Below are positions 54,622 through 63,364 of a DNA stretch of 64,000 bases, piece by piece. Numbering within the stretch: the first letter of the stretch is position 1; each line of letters opens with the position of its first letter. The translations under genes were made by a program, and so were the position numbers. A model generated the notes under the pieces. It saw only the letters and a program-made list of their open reading frames with translations, was not told the DNA's origin and made no database searches. Source of the stretch: JAVBMP01 sp031552195 (GTDB taxonomy: Bacteria; Desulfobacterota; Desulfovibrionia; Desulfovibrionales; Desulfovibrionaceae); NCBI GenBank assembly GCA_031552195.1, contig JAVBMT010000018.1, positions 27,724 to 91,723 of the forward strand, given 5' to 3'.

Positions 54622-54633
54622 CAAACCGCCCGC
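54611..54633. terminator. Hairpin at the end of cbiF
   Basis: GCGGGCGGT (54611-54619) and ACCGCCCGC (54625-54633) form a nine-bp GC stem over the cbiF stop codon, between two convergent genes. There is no T run, so termination is uncertain. Confidence 0.4.
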
Positions 54634-54673
54634 TCCACTGCCCCGGATATTGTGCCGCACTTTACGCGGTTCC

Positions 54674-56740
54674 TTACAGCACCCCGATTTCCCAGTTGAA
54701 TTCGCTGCCCGCGCGTTTGGTCTCGCCAACGGCCTGCGGCACTGATTCCGCAAGGGTGACGAAAATGGAATATCCGGCTTTTTCCAGTTCCGCCCGGCGC
54801 GCGGTCAGGTCAAGAGGCCAGGCCGGGTAAATCCAGAGGTTCTGCCCGTATTTTTTCGTCCAGAAACCTTCGCCCTTGGGGCTGTTGAAAACTTCACCGG
54901 GTTTGAGGGCCACCCCGGTATGCCGGCTAAGGCCCATAGGCCAGAAACCGGAAAGGACCACACCCAAAGGCAAAGGGCTTTGGCCTGGCAAGGCCAGAAA
55001 ATCTTCCCCCCCGAGTTCCGGGCTGGCAATCGCCGCTGAAAAGCCCATGCGCGCCAGAACGGCGCAGCTGTAACCGCTGCCCACGTTGCAAAACGGCCCG
55101 GCGGTGAAAGAAAGGCCTTTGCGCTCGGTAAAAAGCGCTATCTGCCAAGGGGCGTTACAGACAAAATGGCGCGCGCCGTTACGCAAGGCGGCGTGCAGCA
55201 TCTTTTTCCACCCTTCCTCCTCTTCAGGCCAGATAACCGGCGGCAGCCACCAGGAAATACGCGAGAACAGGGTGCGCGAAACATCGCTTAAAGCCCTGCC
55301 GGAAAGCCACAGCCCCTGAACCGAACCGGGCTTTATGCCCGTTTTGCCTTCACGCCCGTGCGGCAGATAGCCGCGCAGGGTAATGTCCAGCGCCTTTTCC
55401 GGCGGCGCGGCCTTGGGCAAGGACGGTTCAAAAGAGGTTATCCGGGCGAGTTCCCTCTCGTCAGGATCTTTCAGTTTGCGCGCCTGCAAGCGTTTGTTCC
55501 AGTCAGCCAGAATGACGGCAAGTTCCGGTTCGCGGCGGTCGATAAGAAAGACGGGAGTGCCGATCCGGGGGCTTTTATGGCGGGGCAGGTTGAGGGTGAG
55601 CGAACCGCCTTTCGGCACGTGCCGCGTTACCGGAAGCGTGCTGTGCCAGCTTTCGTCCTCGTAGCCTATGCGCAAATAATCCTGCGCCAGCAGGTCGAAG
55701 CGCGGCTTGAGCACGAACGCCGTACCTTCGGTTTCCTTTTTCCCCTTGCCGGCGGACGCCTTTCCCCCGGTTTTGCCGGATTTGTCCGTAACCTTTTCCT
55801 GGCTTATTTTGCCGCAAAGCAGGCCGGATCCGGTCTGGCCCTCAAGGCTGACCGGATTATTGTCTTTTTGCGGCAGAAAGCGCGCCCTGGTTCCAGGGCG
55901 GCCCAGGGCCAGCTCGAGCAACTGCACGGCCTCGCGCCGCGCTGCGGAGTCTTCGCGGTTGTCGCGCAGCATACGGTAAGCCGTTGTCGCATAGTAAACA
56001 TAATGGGGAGACTTGCGGCGCCCTTCTATTTTCCATGAAACTATGCCCGGCATTTCAAGCAAAAGCTTGGTCAAAACGTCGAGCGAAAGATCCTGGCAGG
56101 AAAAAAAACGCGCTTCGCGGCCTTTCTGCTTGTACACGCGGCGGCAAGGCTGAACGCAACGCCCGCGCAGGCCGCTTTTGCCGCCCATGTAGCTTGACCA
56201 CCAACAGCGCCCGGAAACGCAAAAACACAGGGCCCCGTGGACGAACAGCTCAAGATCCAGCCCTTCCGGGCGGTTCGCGTCCATCAGGCGTATTTCGTCA
56301 ATGGAAAGCTCGCGCGGAATTATGGCCCGGCTGGCCCCGAGTTCGCGCACCGCCCGCAAGGCCGCCGGATGGCTGACGTTGGACAGTGTGGAAAAATGTA
56401 TTTCGCCCGGAAAACCGGCCTGACGGGCCAGCTCAACCAGGGCCGGATCTTGCACTATAAGGGCGTCAGGCGCGTTGGAGCGGCTGATGCGGGCGATGTT
56501 GCGGGCCACGGCCGGGCCGTCTCCCGGCTTCAGCATTACGTTCATGGTCACGTAAACGCGGCGTTTTTCCTCGTGCGCCAGGTCAACAAGCCGGGCCAGT
56601 TCGCCGGCTGAAAAATTTCCGGCCTCCATGCGGGCGGAAAAATGCTTCAACCCCAGGTAAACAGCGTCCGCTCCAGCGGCGAAAGCCGCCAGGGCGCTTG
56701 ACATATCGCCCGCCGGGGCCAAAATTTCAGGAAAAGACAT
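54674..56740 (-). CDS. U32-family protein (RlhA/TrhP-like)
   Basis: Large U32 protein of 688 residues. The N-terminal ~260 residues have the family barrel start EILAPAGDMSSALAAFAAGADAVYLG, YVTMNVMLK and the FVHGALCFCVSGRC Cys motif, with CVQPCRR next, probably Fe-S ligands. The C-terminal half carries a domain of the DUF3656 kind. Named as collagenase-like peptidases, these proteins are now tied to hydroxylation of rRNA (RlhA) or tRNA (TrhP), so a nucleic-acid hydroxylase is likelier than a peptidase. The long layout favours RlhA. The ATG at 56740 is backed by AAAGGA; a longer in-frame start has no family match. Confidence 0.82.
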   Translation of the reverse strand: MSFPEILAPAGDMSSALAAFAAGADAVYLGLKHFSARMEAGNFSAGELARLVDLAHEEKRRVYVTMNVMLKPGDGPAVARNIARISRSNAPDALIVQDPALVELARQAGFPGEIHFSTLSNVSHPAALRAVRELGASRAIIPRELSIDEIRLMDANRPEGLDLELFVHGALCFCVSGRCWWSSYMGGKSGLRGRCVQPCRRVYKQKGREARFFSCQDLSLDVLTKLLLEMPGIVSWKIEGRRKSPHYVYYATTAYRMLRDNREDSAARREAVQLLELALGRPGTRARFLPQKDNNPVSLEGQTGSGLLCGKISQEKVTDKSGKTGGKASAGKGKKETEGTAFVLKPRFDLLAQDYLRIGYEDESWHSTLPVTRHVPKGGSLTLNLPRHKSPRIGTPVFLIDRREPELAVILADWNKRLQARKLKDPDERELARITSFEPSLPKAAPPEKALDITLRGYLPHGREGKTGIKPGSVQGLWLSGRALSDVSRTLFSRISWWLPPVIWPEEEEGWKKMLHAALRNGARHFVCNAPWQIALFTERKGLSFTAGPFCNVGSGYSCAVLARMGFSAAIASPELGGEDFLALPGQSPLPLGVVLSGFWPMGLSRHTGVALKPGEVFNSPKGEGFWTKKYGQNLWIYPAWPLDLTARRAELEKAGYSIFVTLAESVPQAVGETKRAGSEFNWEIGVL

Positions 56741-57065
56741 TATGGATCCTTTTGGAATAAGCCGCCCTTTTTCAGGCGCTGTTTCCAGGGTATTTAAGCC
56801 TTGCAAGCCCTGCCAAATGCAAGGAGCAATGATTTCATCACAGGCCGCAAGTCTGAACAGGCTTGAGCCAGCGGCACGCTGAGCGGACCGCTTGCGGATT
56901 CCGCGACAGCGCCGCCAGATCAAATAGTTTTTCAAAGCCAAGCTGGACTGAAAAACAGAACTCCCGCCGAAAGCTAGCATCAGCGAGAGTTCTGACAAAG
57001 GCGAACAAGCGGCCCTCAAGGGCTACTACAAAGCCGGACGGGGGTCAAGGCCGGCGACGCAAGTC
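56741..57065. other. 325-bp intergenic region between the U32 gene and glgP
   Basis: It contains the glgP terminator (56951-56996). The rest is leader of the U32 gene with no gene or repeat that I can support. A promoter is expected in the last 200 bases before 56740, but none is clear. Confidence 0.5.
56951..56996 (-). terminator. Rho-independent terminator of glgP
   Basis: On the minus strand an eight-base arm (CAGAACTC, with its complement GAGTTCTG 23 bases away) and partly paired inner bases form a hairpin followed by a T run. It lies about 70 bases after the glgP stop. Confidence 0.7.
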
Positions 57066-59630
57066 TTACTGCCCCCAGCGTATCAACCCGAAATGCTGGT
57101 TGGGCAAAAGCGGATGCACGGGCATTATGCGCACGTTAAAACCGTAGCGCCCCGCGTCTTCCGGCTTGAAAAAACCGCCGTATTTCTGCCAGCCGTCAGA
57201 GGAAGAGGGACCTTCCGGAGTCATCGCGTTGAGAACACGGCCCACAAAGCCGTCATTCTGGCCCAGGCGTCCGGTATAAATCTCCACCTGCAGATGTTCC
57301 GCGGGAATGCCCGCTGAAAAAATCTCGCACGTAACCTTGACAGAGTCGCCTACAAAAAGGATGTCTTCCTGGTTTACCGCGATATTGCGCAACTGCACCT
57401 CGCCCCAGTGCGTCATGATATTCATGCGCCAGTTTGAAAGTTCGTGCGCCGAAGCGAAATTGTCGCGGCAGAAACGCATATAGCTGTTAAAGGCCGGTAT
57501 ATAGGCGTTTTCAAGGTAATCAACAACCATACGGTTGGAATTATAACGCGGCCCAAGCTCTATCAGGGCCTGTTTCATGCGCCTTATCCACATGCGCGGC
57601 AAGCCGTTGCGCTCACGTTCGTAGAAGTCAGGAATTATTTCCGATTCCAGAACTTTATAAAGGGTTTGCAGCTCGACAAAATCCTGGTAGGCGGCATCCT
57701 CATATTCTTCGCCCTTGCCTATGGCCCAGCCCACGCTGTTGTCCGGCTTCCAGGCCTCTTCCCACCAGCCGTCAAGCGAGCTGAACTGCAACACGCCGTT
57801 CAGCATGGCCTTCATGCCGCTGGTGCCGCAAGCTTCCAGCGGGCGGCGCGGGTTATTCAGCCAGACGTCGCAGCCGGAAACGAGGTGGGCGGCCACGTTC
57901 ATATCATAGTCTTCTATAAAGACCACGCTTTTGCGGAATTCCGGCTCGCGTGAAAGGGTTATCACCTCTTTCATCAGCTGCTTGCCTTCATTGTCGTTCG
58001 GGTGGGCTTTGCCTGCGAAGATGAACTGCACCGGGCGCTCTTTGTTGCTGACGATGCGCAGCAGGCTTTCCTTATCCTGAAAAAGCAGGTTGGCGCGCTT
58101 GTATGTGGCGAAGCGGCGGGCGAACCCTATGGTAAGGGCTTCCGGGTCAAGAATATCTTCCGCGTCCTGCAAGTCTTTGGCCCGCACCCCGTTGGCCAGA
58201 AGCTGGTTCTGCACCCGCCCGCGCACGAAGTCCACCAGGCGGGCGCGCTGGCGCTCATGGGCGCGCCAGAGTTCGGAATCAGGAATAGCGGAAGCCTGGG
58301 CCCAGGATTTTCTGGAATCGCGCCCGTCGCGCCAGTTTCCGCCCAAAAAGCGGTTATAGAGCAGGCGCAGCTCCGGGGCCACCCAGGTGGGGGCATGCAC
58401 ACCGTTGGTGATGGAACCTATGGGAACATCTTCCTCAGGAAACTGGTTCCAGATCTTATGCCACATTTTACGCGAAACGTGGCCGTGCAGGTCGGAAACT
58501 CCGTTATTGAAGCGTGAAAGGCGCAAGGCCAGAACCGTCATGCAGAAAGGCTCGGCGTCATCCTGCGGCACCTCGCGCCCAAGGGCGAGGAACACCTTGA
58601 AAGCCAGACCCATGTCGCGGGCGTAAGGCTCGAAATATTGCTGCATGAGCTGGGGCGAAAAACGGTCGTTTCCGGCCGGAACCGGCGTGTGGGTGGTAAA
58701 AATGCTGCTGGCCGCCGAAACTTCAAGCGCAGCCTCAAAAGTAAGCCCCTGCTCGGCCATAAGCACCCGCACCCGCTCCAGCCCGGCAAAGGCGGAATGC
58801 CCCTCGTTCATGTGAATGACGCGCGGGCTGAGTCCCAGCACTTTCAAGGCCTTTACGCCGCCTATGCCCAAAAGTATTTCCTGCCAGATGCGCATTTCAA
58901 TGTTGCCGCCGTAAAGGCGGGCGGTGATCTGCCGGAAATCCGCCGGGTTTTCCGGCAGGTTGGTGTCAAGCAGGAAAAGACGGATGCGGCCGACCGAGGC
59001 CTCCCATATCTGGGCCGCCAGGGGGCGGTCGCCCACCTGCAGGTGCACCACGGCGTTCTCGCCTTCAGGCGTGGTGGCCCGGCGCAGGGGCATCTGCTCG
59101 AAGTCATACTCCGGGTAACGCTCCTGTTGCCAGCCGTCAGGCGTCATGTATTGCCGGAAATATCCGTTCCGGTAGTTCAGCCCTATGCCGACCAGAGGAA
59201 CGTTAAGGTCGCTGGCCGATTTCAAATGGTCGCCGGCCAGAATCCCCAGGCCGCCGGAATAAACGGGCAGGCTCAGGGCCACGCCGAATTCGAGGCTGAA
59301 ATAGGCCACCGCCGGATGCCCGGGATCAAGCCCTTCCATCTTATACGGGCTCTGGGTTTCGGAGTATTCGCGCAACTCCGTCACAGCCTCTTTGAGGCGC
59401 TGGCGGAAATGCTCGTCTTCGACCAGTTCGGTATAACGGCGCTGGGAAACATGGTTAAGGAACCAGACCGGGTTGCCGTAGCTGTTTTCCCAGAGTTCCG
59501 GGGAAATTTGCGAAAAAAGAAGCTGAATTTCCGGGTTCCAGGCAAACCAGTAGTTGTGGGCCAGATACCAAAGGGCATCAAGCTCGGCCGGAATTTTCGG
59601 AATCACGTTAAAGGTGCGCAGAGCTTGCAT
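57066..59630 (-). CDS. glgP: Alpha-glucan (glycogen) phosphorylase
   Basis: PLP enzyme of 854 residues that releases glucose 1-phosphate from glycogen or maltodextrin. It belongs to the shorter, DUF3417-type phosphorylase branch: it starts with FNVIPKIPAELDALWYLAHNYWFAWNPE and has the catalytic-loop VHMNEGHSAF and EACGTSGMKAMLNG, whose Lys (in SGMKAM) holds PLP. GGGAGG precedes the ATG. It is monocistronic here, ending at its own terminator. Together with the GH13 enzyme at 5.9-7.2 kb it could degrade stored alpha-glucan. Confidence 0.94.
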   Translation of the reverse strand: MQALRTFNVIPKIPAELDALWYLAHNYWFAWNPEIQLLFSQISPELWENSYGNPVWFLNHVSQRRYTELVEDEHFRQRLKEAVTELREYSETQSPYKMEGLDPGHPAVAYFSLEFGVALSLPVYSGGLGILAGDHLKSASDLNVPLVGIGLNYRNGYFRQYMTPDGWQQERYPEYDFEQMPLRRATTPEGENAVVHLQVGDRPLAAQIWEASVGRIRLFLLDTNLPENPADFRQITARLYGGNIEMRIWQEILLGIGGVKALKVLGLSPRVIHMNEGHSAFAGLERVRVLMAEQGLTFEAALEVSAASSIFTTHTPVPAGNDRFSPQLMQQYFEPYARDMGLAFKVFLALGREVPQDDAEPFCMTVLALRLSRFNNGVSDLHGHVSRKMWHKIWNQFPEEDVPIGSITNGVHAPTWVAPELRLLYNRFLGGNWRDGRDSRKSWAQASAIPDSELWRAHERQRARLVDFVRGRVQNQLLANGVRAKDLQDAEDILDPEALTIGFARRFATYKRANLLFQDKESLLRIVSNKERPVQFIFAGKAHPNDNEGKQLMKEVITLSREPEFRKSVVFIEDYDMNVAAHLVSGCDVWLNNPRRPLEACGTSGMKAMLNGVLQFSSLDGWWEEAWKPDNSVGWAIGKGEEYEDAAYQDFVELQTLYKVLESEIIPDFYERERNGLPRMWIRRMKQALIELGPRYNSNRMVVDYLENAYIPAFNSYMRFCRDNFASAHELSNWRMNIMTHWGEVQLRNIAVNQEDILFVGDSVKVTCEIFSAGIPAEHLQVEIYTGRLGQNDGFVGRVLNAMTPEGPSSSDGWQKYGGFFKPEDAGRYGFNVRIMPVHPLLPNQHFGLIRWGQ

Positions 59631-59815
59631 GGACGCCTCCCGCCGTTACTTAAAATTGTCGTTACCCTAATCTCTTTGACTTGCGCCGCCGCGTGGGATA
59701 AGCTGGCGGCTCGCGCCGCAACGCATGCGGCAAACCGGATTTTCGCCCGTCAGAACCTGAAAGAGCGAAGCTCAGAAGATATTTAATAACCGTATTTTAT
59801 AATTGGAGCAAGCGC

Positions 59816-60304
59816 GTGTCGCAATATTCCGCAAAAACCCCGGAACTTCCTATAAAAATTATGTTTTTCTCAGGGGCTGAAAAATATTACACGCAAAGCG
59901 GGGGGCCGGTTCAGGCCACTCCGGGCGCTGCAGGGTTTGATTTGCGGGCCATGCTGGATGAACCTGTCGTTATTGCCCCCGGTATGCGCCACCCGGTAAA
60001 AACCGGCATCGCCCTTGAACCGCTTCACCCGGGCGTGGCCGCCTTCGTGTTTTCGCGAAGCGGCCTGGGCGCGGTAAAGGGCCTTACCGTCGCCCAGGGG
60101 GTTGGAATCATAGACCCTGACTATCGTGGCGAAATTACCGTATTTTTATTGAATACATCCCCGGAACCTCAAACTGTGGCCCCTGCCGACCGCATCGCGC
60201 AAATGGTTTTCATGCCGTTTTTCCAGCCGGTGTTTGAAACGGCGGCAAGCCTCGGCGAAACCGCGCGCGGCAGCGGCGGATTCGGGCACACCGGGATAAA
60301 ATGA
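59816..60304 (+). CDS. dut: Deoxyuridine 5'-triphosphate nucleotidohydrolase
   Basis: Hydrolyses dUTP to dUMP, keeping uracil out of DNA and supplying thymidylate synthesis. The 162-residue protein has the five trimeric-dUTPase motifs: PGAAGFDLRA, SRSGLGAVKGLTVAQGVGIIDPDYRGE, the ADRIAQMVF motif and the C-terminal RGSGGFGHTG. The start is GTG at 59816, with GGAG nine bases upstream. It is followed after 15 bases by argD. A perfect TATAAT (59798-59803) sits too close to the start to leave the ribosome binding site in the transcript, so it may be coincidental. Confidence 0.95.
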   Translation: MSQYSAKTPELPIKIMFFSGAEKYYTQSGGPVQATPGAAGFDLRAMLDEPVVIAPGMRHPVKTGIALEPLHPGVAAFVFSRSGLGAVKGLTVAQGVGIIDPDYRGEITVFLLNTSPEPQTVAPADRIAQMVFMPFFQPVFETAASLGETARGSGGFGHTGIK

Positions 60305-60319
60305 CAAGGATGAAAGCAT

Positions 60320-61528
60320 ATGAGCACTTTTGACGAACTTAAAGCCAAAGAAGAAAAAATCCTTTTCAGCACCTACTCGCGTTTCCCCCTCGCTGTGAAA
60401 AGCGCCAAAGACTGCCGCCTTTACGACTTCGACGGGCGTGAATATATGGACCTGCTCTCCGGCATAGCTGTAACCTCCGTCGGCCACTGCAACCAGGAAG
60501 TGGCCGAAGCTCTTTACAAACAGGCGCAAAAACTGGTGCACGTCAGCAACGTGTTTTATCAGGAAGAACAGCTTGAACTGGCCGAGGCCATACTTGAAAC
60601 TACGGACGGGGTTTTCGAAAAGGCCTTTTTCTGCAATTCCGGGGCTGAAGCCAACGAAGCGGCCATAAAGATGGCCCGCCGCTATCAGCAGAAGGTGCTC
60701 GGCAAAAACGCCTATGAGGTCATCTCCCTGCAAGGCTGCTTCCACGGCCGCACCCTGGCTACCGTTGCCGCCACCGGGCAACCGAAATTTCAGGACGGCT
60801 TCCTGCCCATGCCTGAAGGCTTCAAACAGGTTCACCCCAACGACATAGACGAGCTGAAAGCCGCGCTTACCCCGCAAACCGCCGCCGTTGTCATGGAAAT
60901 GATCCAGGGCGAAGGCGGGGTGAGGCCCATGGATGACCAATACGCCTGCGACGTGGCGGCCCTTTGCCACGACAGGGGCCTGCTGCTGATCGTTGACGAG
61001 GTGCAGACCGGCCTTTGCCGCACCGGTTCATGGTGGGCCTTCCAGCATTGCCGCAAACTCGGCTTCGAGCCGGACATCATCACTTCGGCCAAGGCCCTGG
61101 CCAACGGGCTGCCCATGGGGGCCATGCTGGGCAAAGAGGAACTCGGCAAGGCCTTTTTGCCGGGAAGCCACGCCAGCACTTTCGGGGGCAACGCCCTGGC
61201 CTGTGCCGCCGCCCTGGCCGTACTGAAAATCATGAAACGCGACAAGCTGGCCGAACGCGCCGCCGAGATGGGCGAATGGGCCAAACAGCGTTTCGCGCAA
61301 ATCGCGGCCTCCCGGCCCGGCCATATTACGGAAATACGCGGGCGCGGCCTGCTTCTCGGCATAGAGCTGGCTTACCCCGGCAAACCGGTTTGGGACAAAC
61401 TCCTGAGCATGGGCTTCGTGCTTAACCTTACCCAAGACAAAGTGCTGCGCGTCATCCCGCCCCTGACCATAACCAAGGCGGACCTGGAAACTTTCGCCCA
61501 GGCCCTTGAAGAAGTTTTGACGGACTGA
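60320..61528 (+). CDS. argD: Acetylornithine / succinyldiaminopimelate-type aminotransferase
   Basis: Class-III PLP aminotransferase of 402 residues. It acts in arginine synthesis (acetylornithine) and possibly in lysine synthesis. Motifs: FCNSGAEANEAAIKMAR, CFHGRTLATVAATGQPKFQ, the EMIQGEGGV loop, IVDEVQTGLCRTG and the PLP lysine in SAKALANGLPMGAML. STFGGNALACAAA and IRGRGLLLGIEL follow. It is 15 bases after dut and 31 bases before another aminotransferase. Confidence 0.9.
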   Translation: MSTFDELKAKEEKILFSTYSRFPLAVKSAKDCRLYDFDGREYMDLLSGIAVTSVGHCNQEVAEALYKQAQKLVHVSNVFYQEEQLELAEAILETTDGVFEKAFFCNSGAEANEAAIKMARRYQQKVLGKNAYEVISLQGCFHGRTLATVAATGQPKFQDGFLPMPEGFKQVHPNDIDELKAALTPQTAAVVMEMIQGEGGVRPMDDQYACDVAALCHDRGLLLIVDEVQTGLCRTGSWWAFQHCRKLGFEPDIITSAKALANGLPMGAMLGKEELGKAFLPGSHASTFGGNALACAAALAVLKIMKRDKLAERAAEMGEWAKQRFAQIAASRPGHITEIRGRGLLLGIELAYPGKPVWDKLLSMGFVLNLTQDKVLRVIPPLTITKADLETFAQALEEVLTD

Positions 61529-61559
61529 TCAAATACTCATCACAAAACGGAGAAAACAG

Positions 61560-62756
61560 ATGCAGCTTCTTTCCAGACAAATGTCCGATTATGTGAATAA
61601 TTCTTCATGGATACGCCGCATGTTCGAAGCGGGCATCGCGCTCCAGCAGAAATACGGTCCAGGAGCCGTTTGCGACTTCAGCCTGGGCAACCCCGACCTG
61701 CCCCCTCCAGCCCAGGTGGCCGAAGGGTTGCGCGACCTGGCGGACGAAGCGCACAAGCCGTTTTCTTTCGGCTACATGCCCAACAACGGTTTTCCCTGGG
61801 CTCTGGAACTCATTGCCGGGCACGTCGGCAAGGAACAGGGCGTAAAGCTGAACGCCGGAGACGTCATTTTAACCTGCGGCGCGGCCGGGGCCATAAACGC
61901 CTTTTTCCGCAGCGTGCTCGACCCGGGCGACGTCGTGCACTGCGTGGCGCCTTACTTTGTGGAATACGGTTTCTACACGGAAAACCACCAGGGCGTGCTT
62001 AAACCCGTGCCTTCAAAGGCCGGAACCTTCGAGCTTGACCTTGCGGCCATTGAAGCGGCCCTTGGCCCCAAAAGCCGGGCTTTCATCATAAACTCGCCCA
62101 ACAACCCCACCGGGCAGATTTACAGCCGCAAGGAACTTGAAGCCCTTGCCGAAATTTTAAAACGCAAGAGCAAAGAAAACGGACGGCCCATTTTCCTCGT
62201 GTCAGACGAACCTTACCGCTTTCTGGCCTATGACGGGGCCGAGGTTCCGGCGGTGCTGCCCATGTATGAATACGCCGTTGTGGCGAACTCTTTCTCGAAA
62301 AGCCTGTCGCTGCCCGGAGAGCGCATCGGCTACCTGGCCCTTTCACCGCTCATGCCTGAACGCGAGGCCCTGATGGCGGCCCTGGTTATGGCCAACCGCA
62401 TTCTGGGTTTCGTGAACCCGCCCCTGGTCGGGCAGCACCTGCTGAAAAAGGCCCTGGGGCATGAGGTGAGCATAGCCCCCTATGCCAGGCGGCGCGACCT
62501 TATGGCGAAAATGCTGACCGAGGCCGGCTACGACTTCGTCATGCCCAAGGGCGCTTTTTACTTCTTCCCCAAAGCGCCGGGCGGAGATTGCGTGGCTTTC
62601 ACCAACCGTTTGGCTGAAGAGCTTGTGCTGGCCGTTCCCGGGGTCGGATTCGGCATGCCGGGCTATTTCCGCATGACCTTTTGCGTGAACGAGGAACTTT
62701 TCCCCAAGGCCGCTCCGGCCCTGAAGAAAGTTCGCCTTGAACTTGAAAAAAAATGA
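61560..62756 (+). CDS. Class-I/II PLP aminotransferase (aspartate aminotransferase-like)
   Basis: Fold-type-I PLP enzyme of 398 residues. It has SLGNPDLPPP and GAAGAINAFFRSVLDPGDVV near the start, INSPNNPTGQIYS, VSDEPYRFL, and the PLP lysine in NSFSKSLSLPGERIGYLAL. It resembles aspartate/alanine-type transaminases; the exact amino donor is unclear. GGAG before the ATG sets the start. It is last in the dut-argD-aminotransferase run and ends at a strong terminator. Confidence 0.85.
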   Translation: MQLLSRQMSDYVNNSSWIRRMFEAGIALQQKYGPGAVCDFSLGNPDLPPPAQVAEGLRDLADEAHKPFSFGYMPNNGFPWALELIAGHVGKEQGVKLNAGDVILTCGAAGAINAFFRSVLDPGDVVHCVAPYFVEYGFYTENHQGVLKPVPSKAGTFELDLAAIEAALGPKSRAFIINSPNNPTGQIYSRKELEALAEILKRKSKENGRPIFLVSDEPYRFLAYDGAEVPAVLPMYEYAVVANSFSKSLSLPGERIGYLALSPLMPEREALMAALVMANRILGFVNPPLVGQHLLKKALGHEVSIAPYARRRDLMAKMLTEAGYDFVMPKGAFYFFPKAPGGDCVAFTNRLAEELVLAVPGVGFGMPGYFRMTFCVNEELFPKAAPALKKVRLELEKK

Positions 62757-62780
62757 CAGTTTCCGCATAAATTACAGTAA

Positions 62781-62822
62781 ACGAGGCCGGCCGCATGAAA
62801 CAGCGCCGGCCTCGTCTTTTTT
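62781..62822 (+). terminator. Rho-independent terminator of the aminotransferase gene
   Basis: ACGAGGCCGGC (62781-62791) and its exact complement (62805-62815) form an 11-bp stem, followed by CTTTTTT. It separates this operon from rpoB. Confidence 0.88.
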
Positions 62823-63046
62823 AGCCGCGCGCCCGGAAATTTGGAGCGCGGAGCAAGCCGGCGCTGAAAAACCTTACTCCGCGAACGCCCCGCCATGTGC
62901 GGCGGGCTTGCCTTATAAACTGCTCAAGCTTGAACGCGTGGCAATTTACCGGCTTTTCCTATTTCAAAGAGGAATTGGGGCGGCATTCTAAATTTTAAAC
63001 GCTTTCAGCCAAGATAAATCCGGCCTGAAAAATTTAATAAAAAAAC

Positions 63047-63075
63047 TTGCTTTTTTTTTTAGTCTGAAATATTTT
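63047..63075 (+). promoter_or_regulatory. Possible promoter for rpoB
   Basis: TTGCTT (63047-63052), a 17-base spacer with a T run, and TATTTT (63070-63075) give a fair -35/-10 match in an AT-rich patch. It would produce a leader of about 280 bases. Confidence 0.35.
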
Positions 63076-63364
63076 TCGCAATTCGGTGGCTGCGCCAGAA
63101 CCGGCGCGCACCGCCTCTGAAGCGTAACAACGCCTGTATTCACAGGCCTCTTGCGTGTCAAAGCACGCCGCCGTTTTGGCGAAACGGCAGCGCTCTCACA
63201 GCCTGAAATATTGCTTAAAACTAACTTGTGACCAATTTCGGCAAACTTCCCGGCGGGAGCCTTACCGGCTTCCCGCCTTTGTGCGTTTTCCGCCGGGGGT
63301 TTCCTTAATAATTACGGTATTCCCTCGTGCCGGCCCCTTCCGGCAAAAAAACATGAGGTAAAGC

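Larger units (their letters stand above)
62757..63364. other. 608-bp region upstream of rpoB
   Basis: There is no gene here. It contains the aminotransferase terminator (62781-62822), a possible promoter (63047-63075), and a string of hairpins in the rpoB leader: 63132-63147, 63153-63168, 63170-63188 and 63252-63277. No rplJ, rplL or tRNA sequence is visible. Confidence 0.65.

Noticed and set aside
58638..59786. Open frame antisense to glgP reaching the dut leader (382 codons)
   Set aside because: It mostly overlaps glgP and has no family match or ribosome binding site.
59798..59803. Perfect TATAAT before dut
   Set aside because: Transcription would start next to the GTG, losing the ribosome binding site, and no good -35 box precedes it. 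Probably chance in an AT-rich patch.
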